This document shows positions 1 through 8,362 of a stretch of DNA of 64,000 nt, one piece after another. Location of the stretch: NCBI GenBank assembly GCA_963724405.1, contig CAVRUQ010000003.1, forward strand, positions 1,612,001-1,676,000, written 5' to 3'. This stretch comes from CAVQBJ01 sp963724405. Its GTDB lineage: Bacteria; Actinomycetota; Thermoleophilia; Solirubrobacterales; Solirubrobacteraceae. A program made the translations under genes and the position numbers. Below the pieces are notes generated by a model, which was not told where the DNA came from, did not search any database, and saw only the letters and a list, made by a program, of their open reading frames with translations. The number at the start of each line of letters is the position of its first letter. Position 1 is the stretch's first letter.

Positions 1-17
1 CCGCCTAAACTCTGTGC

Positions 18-641
18 GTGGACGAGTCCGTCGAAGGCTTTCCGCTGTTCCCGCTCGGCATTGTGGCGCTGCCGAGCGAGCTCGTGCCGCTGCACATCTT
101 CGAGGAGCGCTATCTGACGATGATCGAGCGGTGCCTCGACGAGCAGCTCGAGTTCGGGATCGTGTGGCTGTCCGACGACGATCTGGCGCAGGTCGGCTGT
201 GCGTGCGAGATCGAGCGCGTGCTCGAGCGGCTCGAGGACGGGCGCATGAACATCCTCGTCCGCGGGACGCGTCCGTTTCGTCTGCTGTCGCGCGAGGACC
301 ATCTCCCGTACCCGGCGGGCACCGTCGAGTTCCTGGACGACGACGACGAGCCGCTCGACGCCGACGTCGGCGACCGCGTGCGTGAGAGCTACGGGGAGCT
401 CGTCAAGCAGGCCACCGACGACGATCCCGATCCCGACGAGCTCGCGGCCATGGACGCGTACGAGCTCGCCGCCACGATCGACTTCGGCCTGGACGCCAAG
501 CAGGGGCTGCTCGAGCTGCGATCGGAGAACGCCCGCCTGCGCCAGGTCCTGCGCCTGCTGCGCGCGGCGCTCAAGCGCCTGGAGTTCGTCGAGCGCGCGC
601 AGGCCCGCGCGCGCTCGAACGGCAAGATCCGCTTCGGCTGA
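18..641 (+). CDS. LON peptidase substrate-binding domain protein
   Basis: A 207-residue protein with the stand-alone N-terminal (substrate-binding) domain of Lon protease and no ATPase or protease part. The start of the fold is visible in FPLFPLGIVALPSELVPLHI followed by FEERY, the usual LON-domain opening. The C-terminal third (about residues 120-207) is acidic then Arg-rich and helical, ending in a coiled-coil-like stretch. Start is the GTG at the first codon, only 17 bases into the window, so upstream signals cannot be judged. Stand-alone LON proteins are common in actinobacteria; their role is not firmly known. It is followed by a convergent gene 6 bases downstream. Confidence 0.85.
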   Translation: MDESVEGFPLFPLGIVALPSELVPLHIFEERYLTMIERCLDEQLEFGIVWLSDDDLAQVGCACEIERVLERLEDGRMNILVRGTRPFRLLSREDHLPYPAGTVEFLDDDDEPLDADVGDRVRESYGELVKQATDDDPDPDELAAMDAYELAATIDFGLDAKQGLLELRSENARLRQVLRLLRAALKRLEFVERAQARARSNGKIRFG

Positions 642-647
642 CGCCGA

Positions 648-1085
648 TCAGGCGATGACGAGCGCCAGCCGGCGCCAGCGCGCCTGGCGGTAGCGATAGA
701 TGAACAGGGCGAACAGCGCGACCGCCGGCGTGAGGCACCCGGCGCGAATCTCGACGCGGTCGGTGTAGCGGCACGACCGCTCGCCGGTCGGCTCGAACCG
801 CAGCCGGTGGTTCCAGACCCTCACGGGACCGCCGTGCTCCTCGGAGGCGAGCTCCAGCGGCGCGACCCGCACGAGCCGCAGCGTGTGCGTCCAGGCCGGC
901 AGCACGCCGAGGAACCAGATGCGGGCGCGGAGCTCGTCGCCCTCGATCACCGCGTCGGGGAGCGGACCGAGCGAGCGGAAGGCGAGCCAGGGCCACAGCA
1001 CGTGACGCAGGAGCGCCGGCTTGCGGGCGAGCTCGGCGGCGCGCTCGGCGGGGATCGGCAGCTCGGTGGTCACGGTCACGGTCAT
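648..1085 (-). CDS. SRPBCC-like (polyketide cyclase fold) protein
   Basis: About 145 residues starting MTVTVTTELPIPAERA, which resembles the start of SRPBCC/ligand-binding START-like proteins: a beta strand, then a helix that moves the substrate pocket (ERAAELARKPALL). The C-terminus carries a hydrophobic stretch (AVALFALFIYRYRQARW). I chose the ATG at 1085 rather than the longer upstream reading because the longer one would run through the divergent TetR promoter region and palindrome. It is divergent from the TetR gene at 1168, so it is a plausible target of that regulator. Function unknown; assignment to the fold is moderate. Confidence 0.6.
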   Translation of the reverse strand: MTVTVTTELPIPAERAAELARKPALLRHVLWPWLAFRSLGPLPDAVIEGDELRARIWFLGVLPAWTHTLRLVRVAPLELASEEHGGPVRVWNHRLRFEPTGERSCRYTDRVEIRAGCLTPAVALFALFIYRYRQARWRRLALVIA

Positions 1086-1120
1086 GGGGCCTTCCTTTCC
1101 CTCGGTGTCCGACCTAGTAT

Positions 1121-1132
1121 GAGCAATTGCTC
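1121..1132. promoter_or_regulatory. Palindromic operator between SRPBCC and TetR genes
   Basis: A perfect 12-base palindrome, GAGCAATTGCTC, lies midway between the divergent starts at 1085 and 1168. TAGTAT (1115-1120), a good -10 hexamer for the rightward gene, abuts it. TetR regulators commonly bind such palindromes to repress themselves and the divergent gene; binding here is inferred from position and symmetry. Confidence 0.6.
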
Positions 1133-1167
1133 GTGTTTTGCCACTCGCGTTCGACCATCCCCCGCTC

Positions 1168-1791
1168 GTGACGCGTGCGGCCGCCCTGCAGCCCCGCCGC
1201 ACGCCGGTTCAGCGGCGCTCGACGGCGACCGTCGAGGCGATCGTCGAGGCGGCGGCTCAGGTTTTCGAGCGCCACGGCTACGCCTCGGGGACGACGAACC
1301 GCATCGCCGAGCGCGCGGGCGTGTCGATCGGGACGCTCTACCAGTACTTCCCGAACAAGGACGCGATCCTCATCGCGCTGACCGAGCGCCACCTCGACGA
1401 GGGCATCGCGCTGCTCGGGCCGCTGCTGCGCGACCTCGTCGAGCACCCGCCACCGGTGCGGGTCGGCGTGCGGCGACTGCTCGACGGGCTGCTCGAGCTG
1501 CACCGCCACCAGCCGGCGCTGCACCGGGTGCTGTTCGAGGAGGCGCCACGGCCGCCGGCGCTGCGTCGCCGCCTCGACGCGGTCACCGAGCGCGCCACGG
1601 GCGCGGTGGCCCGCTACCTCGCCGCCCGGCCCGAGGTGACCGTGCCGGACCCCGCGGTCGCCGCCGCGCTCGTCGTGGCCGTCCTCGAGGCGACGACGCA
1701 CGGGCTCGCGATCCATCCGCGCGCCGGCCTGGAGACCGACGCCCACGTGCGGGCCGCGGCCACGATGCTCGAGCGCTACCTCACCGGCTGA
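1168..1791 (+). CDS. TetR/AcrR family transcriptional regulator
   Basis: The N-terminal TetR DNA-binding domain is clear: RSTATVEAIVEAAAQVFERH, then GTTNRIAERAGVSIGTLYQY and FPNKDAILIAL (the helix-turn-helix and the YxYFxxK-like end). The remainder (about residues 70-207) is the all-helical ligand/dimer domain and gives no hint of the ligand. Start: GTG at 1168 (MTRAAALQP) is preferred; a TTG at 1138 in the same frame would begin only 6 bases after the palindrome. It probably controls itself and the divergent SRPBCC gene. Confidence 0.9.
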   Translation: MTRAAALQPRRTPVQRRSTATVEAIVEAAAQVFERHGYASGTTNRIAERAGVSIGTLYQYFPNKDAILIALTERHLDEGIALLGPLLRDLVEHPPPVRVGVRRLLDGLLELHRHQPALHRVLFEEAPRPPALRRRLDAVTERATGAVARYLAARPEVTVPDPAVAAALVVAVLEATTHGLAIHPRAGLETDAHVRAAATMLERYLTG

Positions 1792-1802
1792 CGCCGCCGG
1801 GC

Positions 1803-2249
1803 CTACAGCGGCAGGTGGCAGTCCGTCTGGGCGATCTGCAGCGTGAGCAGCGCCAGCGCACTGAAGATCGACGGCTGGTGCGCGGAGTCGTCATAGAACG
1901 CGACGTGCCCGTCGGGCGTCTGCACCGCGTAGTGGAACACGGGCCGCGGGCCGGCGGGCAGCGTCAGGCCCTTCTGCGCCTGCGGGGCGATCGTCGTCTG
2001 GATGTAGCGGGCCTGGATGAGCTGCGGGTCGGTGATCGGAACCGCGGCGGCGTGATTGCAGGTCGCCATACCGGCGTCGTTGACGACGAGCGTCAGCGCG
2101 GCGCCCGGCTCGTTGCCCGCGCGCTGTACGAGGAAGTCGTCCTGCACGATGATCCCCGAGCCGCAGCCGCCGAGCGCGAGCGCCACCGCCGGCGCGAGCA
2201 GCCCGGCGCCGAGCCACGCACGCCGGCGACGCCGCGCGCGAGCCCTCAC
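1803..2249 (-). CDS. Small secreted lipoprotein, unknown function
   Basis: 148 residues with a classical lipoprotein signal: an Arg-rich start (MRARARRRRRAW), a hydrophobic core and the lipobox LGGC at about residues 26-29, predicting a lipid-anchored protein outside the membrane. The mature part has no motif I recognise; two further cysteines (CNHAAAV and the near-terminal TDCHLPL) could form a disulfide. Its ATG overlaps the last 4 bases of the gamma-glutamyltransferase gene (ATGA), so the two are translationally coupled and probably co-transcribed. Confidence 0.7.
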   Translation of the reverse strand: MRARARRRRRAWLGAGLLAPAVALALGGCGSGIIVQDDFLVQRAGNEPGAALTLVVNDAGMATCNHAAAVPITDPQLIQARYIQTTIAPQAQKGLTLPAGPRPVFHYAVQTPDGHVAFYDDSAHQPSIFSALALLTLQIAQTDCHLPL

Positions 2250-3724
2250 GCGGCCACCGCCACGCCGCCGCGGCGCGGGTCGCCGCCGCCGTACAGCGCG
2301 CCGCTCGCGGCGTCGCGCTGGACGGCCTGCACGCCACCGAAGAACAGGTTGAGCGAGCGGAAGCGAATGACCTCGCGCCCGGCGCCGCCGAGCGCGTCGG
2401 CGTCGACCCCGGGCTCGACGTAGACGGTGCCGTCCTCGAAGTGCACGCGCGGCCCACGCACCGCCTCCTCGGCGCGCAGGCCGTGATCGACCACCCCGAC
2501 GATCGTCTGCAGCAGGGCCGAGCGGATGCGGTTCGAGCCGGCGCTGCCGAGCACGAGCTCGACGGTGCCGTCACGGAGCACGACAGACGGGGCCATCATG
2601 CTCGGCATCCGCCGGCCGGGCGGGTGCCGATGGAACCCGAGCGGATTGAGGTCGAGCTCTCCCATGATGTTGTTCAGGTGCATCCCGGTGCCCGGAACGA
2701 CGACGCCCGATCCCTCGCCGTTGGTGCACGTCACGCTGCACGCCCGTCCGTGCCCGTCGAGCACGGAGATGTGGGTCGTGGAGCCCAGGCGCGAGGACAC
2801 GAAGCGCTCGAGGAACCCCTCGTCGCCGAGTCCGAGCACGAACGCGTCCGTGCGCTCGGCCTGCGCGGCGGCCATCACGTCGACGATCGCCGGGAGCGGC
2901 GGCGGGCTGCCGATCCGGTCGAGCAGCGCCAGCGCGTAGGCGAGCAGCGTGCCTCCGGCCGAGGGCGGCGGGTTGGTGAGCACCTCGCGGTCGCGGTAGG
3001 AGGTGCGCACCGGCTCGCGCACCACCGCCGCGTACTCGCCCAGCTGCGCCCGCGGCAGCGATCCGCCGCGTCCATCGACCCAGTCGCTGATCGCGGCCGC
3101 GATGTCACCGCGGTAGAACGGCTGCGCCCCCTCGGCTCCGAGGCGGCGCAGCGCGCCGGCGAGCTCGGGATTGCGCAGCACGTCCCCCTCGCCCAGCACG
3201 CGCCCCTCGGGGGCCCACAGCGCCGCGCACTCCGGCGTGCTGGTCAGGATGCCGGTGAGGATCTCGGCGATGTAGCCCTGCTCGGCGTTCAGTGCGACGC
3301 CCTCCTCGGCGAGCGCCGCGGCCGGCGCGCCGAGCTCGGCCACCGGCATGCTCCCCCAGCGCGCGGCCGCCTCGCACACCCCGGCCGGGGCCCCGTACAC
3401 ACCGCAGGACGCGGGCCCGACGTAGAACACCTGCGCGGCATCGCCGAAGGAGACGTCGACGGCCTCGAGCGTGGCGCGCGGTTCGTCGCCCCCGTGGGGC
3501 GCCTCGACGAAGAAGTCGAGCAGCGCCGGCTCGTCGTCCCCGCCCGCGACGAGCAGGTACCCGCCGGCGCCGAGCCCGGTCAGCAGCGGCTCGGCGACGA
3601 ACGAGGTGAGCATCGCGGCCACGGCCGCGTCGACGGCGTTGCCGCCGGCGCGCAGGACGCGGGCGCCGGCCTCCGCGGTGAGCGGATGGCCGGCGGCGAC
3701 GATCCCCGGCGGTTCGGTGGCCAT
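2246..3724 (-). CDS. ggt: Gamma-glutamyltransferase family protein
   Basis: 492 residues of the Ntn-hydrolase gamma-glutamyltranspeptidase family, which cleaves glutathione-like gamma-glutamyl amides. The family start GHPLTAEAGARVLRAGGNAV is present. The processing/catalytic threonine lies in STTHISVLDGHG (about residue 325), followed by the substrate-binding loop NNIMGE, the PGRRMPSMMAP block and GSAGSNRI. It is shorter than typical secreted enzymes (about 560-580 residues) and has no signal peptide, so it is likely cytoplasmic. In an organism making ergothioneine rather than glutathione, the substrate may be a gamma-glutamyl derivative of another thiol or amine; that is inference. Co-directional with the lipoprotein downstream. 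Confidence 0.9.
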   Translation of the reverse strand: MATEPPGIVAAGHPLTAEAGARVLRAGGNAVDAAVAAMLTSFVAEPLLTGLGAGGYLLVAGGDDEPALLDFFVEAPHGGDEPRATLEAVDVSFGDAAQVFYVGPASCGVYGAPAGVCEAAARWGSMPVAELGAPAAALAEEGVALNAEQGYIAEILTGILTSTPECAALWAPEGRVLGEGDVLRNPELAGALRRLGAEGAQPFYRGDIAAAISDWVDGRGGSLPRAQLGEYAAVVREPVRTSYRDREVLTNPPPSAGGTLLAYALALLDRIGSPPPLPAIVDVMAAAQAERTDAFVLGLGDEGFLERFVSSRLGSTTHISVLDGHGRACSVTCTNGEGSGVVVPGTGMHLNNIMGELDLNPLGFHRHPPGRRMPSMMAPSVVLRDGTVELVLGSAGSNRIRSALLQTIVGVVDHGLRAEEAVRGPRVHFEDGTVYVEPGVDADALGGAGREVIRFRSLNLFFGGVQAVQRDAASGALYGGGDPRRGGVAVAA

Positions 3725-3782
3725 GGCGGCAAGGGTACGAGCTACGCGGCGCCCGCCGCGCGCCGTCGCTCGAACGGTGTGA

Positions 3783-5315
3783 TCAGACGCGGGGCAGGAA
3801 CTCGGGCACGTCGAGCTCGCCGACCCGCAGCGCGCTGCCGCGCTCCTCGCGGCGCGGCGCCGCGCGGGTCGTGCGCTGGACGCGCGGCTCGCCGATCGGC
3901 TCCTTCAGCGCCGAGCGCGCCGTCGACTGCGCCTTGCGATCGCCGTACCCCGTCGCCACGACGGTCACCCACACCTGGTCGTCGAGCTTCTCGTCGACCA
4001 TCGCGCCGAAGATGATGTTCGCGTCGGGGTGCGCCGCCTCCGAGACCGCCTTCGCCGCCTCGTTGACCTCCCACAACGAGAGATCGCGGCCGCCGGTGAT
4101 CGACAGCAGGATCGAGTGCGCACCGTCCATCGAGGTCTCCAGCAGCGGCGAGGCGACCGCCTGCGCGGACGCCTCGGTGGCCCGATGCTCGCCCGTGCCC
4201 ATGCCGATGCCGAGCAGGGCCGTGCCCGCCTCGGACATGATCGTGCGCACGTCGGCGAAGTCGAGGTTGATCAGCCCCGGCAGGGTGACGAGATCGGAGA
4301 TGCCCTGGACGCCCTGGCGCAGCACGTCGTCGGCCACGCGGAAGGCGTCGACCATCGACGTGTGCTTGTCGAGCACGGACAGCAGGCGGTTGTTCGGCAC
4401 GACGATGAGGGTGTCAACCTCGTCCGCGAGCGCCTCGATGCCCTCGTCGGCCTGATCGCTGCGCCGCGAGCCCTCGAAGCCGAACGGCTTCGTCACGATC
4501 GCGACCGTCAGCGCTCCGACCTCCCGCGCGATCCGCGCGACGATCGGCGCCGCCCCGGTGCCGGTGCCGCCGCCGGCTCCCGCGGTGATGAAGATCATGT
4601 CCGACCCCTTCAGCAGCGCCTTGATCTTGTCGAACTCGTCCATCGCGGCCTGCCGGCCGAGGTTCGCGTCGGCGCCCGAGCCGAGGCCGCGCGTGACCGC
4701 CTGTCCGATGTGAAGGGTCACGTCCGCCGTCGACTGCTGCAGCGACTGCAGGTCGGTGTTGATGGCGAGGAACTCGACGCCCTCTATCTCGGCCTCGACC
4801 ATGCGGTTGACGGCGTTGACGCCCGCGCCGCCGACGCCGACCACCCGGATGACCGGCTGGACGACGGGGGCGGCGGTGCCGAACGCGGGCCGCGGGTCCG
4901 AGCGGGCGTAGACATCGTCGTGGTGGGCGATCGCCGGCGGAGACTCGAGGATCGGGGCCCGCGGCGGCGGCTCCGCCGCTCGCGTCCCGGCCCCGGACGG
5001 AGTCTCCATCACGTTCTCGGGGACCTCCGAGGAGAAGGCGTGGCGCAGGCGCTCCTGGGGCGTCGGCACGGGCGGAGCCGGCATCGAGCGCTCGACCGAC
5101 GTCGGCTCTGCGACCCGGGTCGGCTCGGCGGCGGGACGATCGGCGGCCGGGGGATTGGCCGCGAGCCCCGGATGGGGAACGCCGCTCTCGCGCGGATGCA
5201 CCGGGGGCGCCGCCGGTTCGCGCGGCTCCGCACTCTCCTGCTCGAGCTCCTCGGTCTTCCGGAACAGCGCCGCGAGCGGCCCCTCGCGCATGCTCGCCCG
5301 CTTATTTTGTGCCAT
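3783..5315 (-). CDS. ftsZ: FtsZ-family cell-division GTPase with ~150-residue N-terminal extension
   Basis: 510 residues. Residues 1-150 are a Pro/Ala/Glu-rich, probably disordered extension that ordinary FtsZ lacks. The GTPase core follows: VIRVVGVGGAGVNAVNRM (from about 155), the tubulin signature GGGTGTG (248-254), NNRLL (308-312) and the T7 loop NLDFADVRT (350-358). The usual long C-terminal linker is short (about 45 residues), but the tail LDVPEFLPRV looks like the conserved FtsZ C-terminal peptide that binds membrane anchors. Start: ATG at 5315 has AGGAGG 10 bases upstream and overlaps the end of the ParA gene by 14 bases; upstream in-frame residues lie inside ParA and are rejected. I see no reason to doubt GTPase activity; whether it is the main FtsZ or a second copy cannot be told here. 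Confidence 0.93.
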   Translation of the reverse strand: MAQNKRASMREGPLAALFRKTEELEQESAEPREPAAPPVHPRESGVPHPGLAANPPAADRPAAEPTRVAEPTSVERSMPAPPVPTPQERLRHAFSSEVPENVMETPSGAGTRAAEPPPRAPILESPPAIAHHDDVYARSDPRPAFGTAAPVVQPVIRVVGVGGAGVNAVNRMVEAEIEGVEFLAINTDLQSLQQSTADVTLHIGQAVTRGLGSGADANLGRQAAMDEFDKIKALLKGSDMIFITAGAGGGTGTGAAPIVARIAREVGALTVAIVTKPFGFEGSRRSDQADEGIEALADEVDTLIVVPNNRLLSVLDKHTSMVDAFRVADDVLRQGVQGISDLVTLPGLINLDFADVRTIMSEAGTALLGIGMGTGEHRATEASAQAVASPLLETSMDGAHSILLSITGGRDLSLWEVNEAAKAVSEAAHPDANIIFGAMVDEKLDDQVWVTVVATGYGDRKAQSTARSALKEPIGEPRVQRTTRAAPRREERGSALRVGELDVPEFLPRV

Positions 5316-6084
5316 GAGCCAGAACCTCCTGCGCCAACTGGCGATAGGACTGAGCCGCCATCCCATCCGGCTCGTACTTGAGCACCGACATGCCCTTCAC
5401 GGGCGCCTCGGCGAAGCGCACCGTCTTGCGGATGCGTGACGCGAACACTCGGTCGCCGAAGTTCTCCTCGAGGATCTCGATCGCCTCCTTGGCGTGGATC
5501 GTGCGCGAATCCACCAGGGTCGGGAGGATACCCTCGATGTCGACGTCCGGGTTGAGGTTTTCCCGAATCATCGCCAGGGTGTTCTGCAGCTGGATCAACC
5601 CGCGCATCGACAGATACTCGCACTGCACGGGGACGATCACTTTGTCCGCCGCCGTGAGCGCGTTGATCGTCAGCAGGCCGAGGCTCGGCGGCGTGTCGAT
5701 GCAGATGAAGTCGTAGTCGGTCAGGATCGGCTGGAAGGCCTTCTGCAGCGCGCGCTCGCGGCCGATCATCGTCGACATCGCGATCTCGGCGCCGGCCAGG
5801 TCGATCGACGCGCAGGCGATGTCGATCTCGCGCCGGCGGATCACCTCGCGGATCGAGGTCTTGTGCACGAGCACGTCGTACATCGACTTCTCGAGCGTGT
5901 CCGGGTCGATGCCCTGGGACATCGTGAGGTTGCCCTGGGGATCCATGTCGACGCACAGCACGCGATGGCCCTCCTCCGCGAACGCGGCGGCGAGGTTGAG
6001 CGTCGTTGTCGTCTTGGCCACACCGCCCTTCTGGTTGGCGAAGGCGATGACCTTGGCGCTGGCTTCCACGGCAGGCTCCGACAC
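5302..6084 (-). CDS. ParA/Soj-family partition ATPase
   Basis: 260 residues of the deviant-Walker ParA/MinD family. Visible motifs: NQKGGVAKTTTT (residues 17-28; signature lysine 19, catalytic lysine 24, with Ala where Gly is usual), VDMDPQGNLT (Walker A'), DFICIDTPPSLG (Walker B) and the C-terminal PVKGMSVL stretch. No ParB follows; instead the gene runs into FtsZ with a 14-base overlap. GTG start at 6084. ParA-like ATPases position chromosomes or division machinery; coupling to FtsZ suggests the latter (compare MinD and MipZ), but that is inference. Divergent from the ArsA-like pair. Confidence 0.9.
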   Translation of the reverse strand: MSEPAVEASAKVIAFANQKGGVAKTTTTLNLAAAFAEEGHRVLCVDMDPQGNLTMSQGIDPDTLEKSMYDVLVHKTSIREVIRRREIDIACASIDLAGAEIAMSTMIGRERALQKAFQPILTDYDFICIDTPPSLGLLTINALTAADKVIVPVQCEYLSMRGLIQLQNTLAMIRENLNPDVDIEGILPTLVDSRTIHAKEAIEILEENFGDRVFASRIRKTVRFAEAPVKGMSVLKYEPDGMAAQSYRQLAQEVLAHGTK

Positions 6085-6197
6085 GGCAGGCTCCGATGAT
6101 CGATGGACGGGAAAAGCCGTACGCCGTGAGTATTCGCATGCCCGTCGGGGATTCCTTCACGTCGCGGGCGCGTCGCGCGCCTGCGAAGCTGGCGCCC

Positions 6198-7199
6198 GTG
6201 ACCGACGCCGCCACCCCGACCGCCGAGCCGCTTCCCGCTCCGCTGGACCGCCGCCTCGTGTTCGTGACCGGCAAGGGCGGCGTCGGCAAGTCGACCGTGT
6301 CGGCCGCGCTCGGGGTGCTCGCCGCCCGGCGCGGGCGCCGCACGATCGTGGCCGAGCTCGCCCGCCGCGACGACGTCAGCCGCGCGTTCGGGACGCCGGT
6401 GGGCGGCGCCGGCGCGAAGGGCTCGGTGTTCGCCGAGGTCGAGCTTCCCCTGTCCGGGACCGGCGCCGGCCTGCACGTCATCTCGGTCGATCCCGAGCTG
6501 GCCATGGAGGAGTACCTGATCGACCAGCTCCCGCTGCGATCGCTCGCCGAGCGGCTCGCCTCCAGCCGGACCTTCGGGTACCTCGCGGCGGCGACGCCGG
6601 GCCTGTCCGAGCTGCTCGCCATGGGCAAGCTGTGGGAGCTCGCGCAGCCGACCCGCCGCACGCCGGGGTCCGAGCCGTACGACGTCGTCATCGTCGACGC
6701 GCACGCCACCGGGCACGGCGTCGCGCTGCTGCAGGCGCCGCGCACGTTCGCCGCCGCCGCCAGCGTCGGGCCGATCGCCCGCCAGGCGCGCACGATCGCC
6801 GCCATGATCGACGACCCGGCCCTCAGCGCGATCGTCGCCGTGACCGAACCGAGCGAGTCCGGGGTCACCGAGACGCTCGAGCTGCGGGAGGCGCTCGCCG
6901 ACGGGCTCGGTCGCGAGCTCGAGCGCGTGATCGTCAACGGTGTCCAGCCGCGGCGCTTCAGCGCCGCCGATGACGCGCTGCTCGCCGCCGCGCAGGGCAC
7001 CCGCCACGGCGACGGCACCGCCGCCGCGTTGCGCGCGGCCCGGCACGCCCACCGCCGCGGCGCCGGTCAGCAGCGCCAGATCGCGCGCCTGCGCCGCCAG
7101 GTCTCGCCGTCGCCGGTCACCCTGCCGCAGCTGTTCGTCGACGCGGTCGGCGCGCCCGAGATCGAGCACCTCGCGCACCTGCTGGAGCTGCGCCTGTGA
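6198..7199 (+). CDS. ArsA/Get3-like ATPase, first of a pair
   Basis: About 333 residues. The P-loop FVTGKGGVGKSTVSAAL (about 22-38) with the deviant Walker A lysine pattern puts it in the anion-transporting ATPase (ArsA/Get3) family; DVVIVDAHATGHG is the Walker B region. Mycobacteria carry a comparable adjacent pair (Rv3679/Rv3680), which is why I read these two genes as a heterodimer. Start is uncertain: GTG 6198 (MTDAATPTAEP) leaves room for promoters next to divergent parA, but ATGs at 6138 and 6096 are in frame. Its stop overlaps the next gene's GTG by 4 bases (GTGA), implying coupled synthesis. Confidence 0.82.
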   Translation: MTDAATPTAEPLPAPLDRRLVFVTGKGGVGKSTVSAALGVLAARRGRRTIVAELARRDDVSRAFGTPVGGAGAKGSVFAEVELPLSGTGAGLHVISVDPELAMEEYLIDQLPLRSLAERLASSRTFGYLAAATPGLSELLAMGKLWELAQPTRRTPGSEPYDVVIVDAHATGHGVALLQAPRTFAAAASVGPIARQARTIAAMIDDPALSAIVAVTEPSESGVTETLELREALADGLGRELERVIVNGVQPRRFSAADDALLAAAQGTRHGDGTAAALRAARHAHRRGAGQQRQIARLRRQVSPSPVTLPQLFVDAVGAPEIEHLAHLLELRL

Positions 7200-8341
7200 G
7201 CCTCGAGCAGCGGCTGGAGGGCACGCGCATGTGCATCTGCGTCGGCTCCGGCGGCGTCGGCAAGACAACGGTGTCGGCGGCCCTTGCCCTCGGCCTCGCG
7301 CGCCGGGGGCAGAAGGTCGCCGTCGTCACGATCGATCCGGCGCGACGCCTGGCGACCTCGCTCGGTCTGCAGCAGCTCGACAACGAGCCGCGGCTCGTGG
7401 ACCCCGCGCTTCTCGGCGCCGCGGGCATCGAGTGCAACGGCGAGCTGTGGGCGATGATGCTCGACGCCAAGCTCACCTTCGATGAGCTCATCGTGCGGCT
7501 CGCACCCGACGCGCAGACGGCCGAGGAGGTGCTCGCGAACCGGATCTACCGCGAGCTGTCCTCGGCGGTCGCCGGATCGCAGGAGTTCACCGCGATCGCC
7601 AAGCTGTACGACCTCCACCGCGAGGGCAAGTTCGACACGATCGTGCTCGACACCCCGCCGTCGCGCAACGCGCTCGATTTCCTCGACGCCCCGCGCCGGC
7701 TGACGCAGTTCTTCGAGGGGCGCGCGCTGCGCATGCTGCTCGCCCCCACCGGACTCGCGGCGCGCGTCGTGGGCCGGGGTACGAGCGCCGTGTTCGCGAT
7801 CCTCTCGCGGCTGACGGGCGTCGACCTCGTGGCCGACCTGTCGCTCTTCTTCCGCTCGCTGACCGGGCTCATCGACGGGTTTCGCGAGCGCGCGCTCGGC
7901 GTGCAGGCGTTGCTGTCCGACCCGGCCACCACGTTCCTCATCATCAGCTCCCCCGAGCGGGCGCCGACCGAGGAGGCGATCTTCTTCTCCTCCCAGCTCG
8001 CGGTCTCCGGGCTGCACGTCGGCGGACTGATCGTCAACCGCGTGCATGGAGACGGCCTGGCCGGTCGCACGCCGGCCGAGATCGCCCTCGCGCTGCGCGG
8101 CACGCTCGGGGAACGCCTCGCGCAGCGGGTCGCCGCCAACGCGGCGGACCTCGACGTCCTCGTGCGGCGCGACGCGCGGGCGATCGCCCGCCTGGGCGCC
8201 GAGCTCGGCGAGCCCGAGCCGATCATCGTCGGACACCTGGACCACGACGTGTACGACATCGCCGGCCTCGCCGAGGTCGAGTCGCAGCTGTTCGCCGCGC
8301 GCCGGCAGCGCGCCGGCGAGGAGCCGCCGCCCGCGGGCTGA
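7196..8341 (+). CDS. ArsA/Get3-like ATPase, second of a pair
   Basis: 381 residues. P-loop CVGSGGVGKTTVSAALAL (about 15-32), IDPARRLATSLG (Walker A'-like, typical of the Rv3680-type partner) and TIVLDTPPSRNALDFL (Walker B) are intact. The middle (about residues 170-230) is rich in hydrophobic helices, as in Get3 client-binding regions. Being translationally coupled to the preceding ATPase, the two likely form one complex. Arsenite extrusion is unlikely as no arsB/arsR is nearby; envelope-protein handling is the better guess but unproven. The C-terminus is Arg/Glu/Pro-rich. Confidence 0.85.
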   Translation: MSLEQRLEGTRMCICVGSGGVGKTTVSAALALGLARRGQKVAVVTIDPARRLATSLGLQQLDNEPRLVDPALLGAAGIECNGELWAMMLDAKLTFDELIVRLAPDAQTAEEVLANRIYRELSSAVAGSQEFTAIAKLYDLHREGKFDTIVLDTPPSRNALDFLDAPRRLTQFFEGRALRMLLAPTGLAARVVGRGTSAVFAILSRLTGVDLVADLSLFFRSLTGLIDGFRERALGVQALLSDPATTFLIISSPERAPTEEAIFFSSQLAVSGLHVGGLIVNRVHGDGLAGRTPAEIALALRGTLGERLAQRVAANAADLDVLVRRDARAIARLGAELGEPEPIIVGHLDHDVYDIAGLAEVESQLFAARRQRAGEEPPPAG

Positions 8342-8362
8342 ACCGGGCCCGCGCCGCGCCGC

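Noticed and set aside
5316..5366. 17-residue upstream extension of FtsZ
   Set aside because: A strong AGGAGG at the right distance from ATG 5315 decides the start; the extension lies inside parA.
5302..6084. ParA as part of a plasmid-type parABS system
   Set aside because: No parB, no parS-like repeats and no replication gene nearby; surrounding genes are chromosomal housekeeping.
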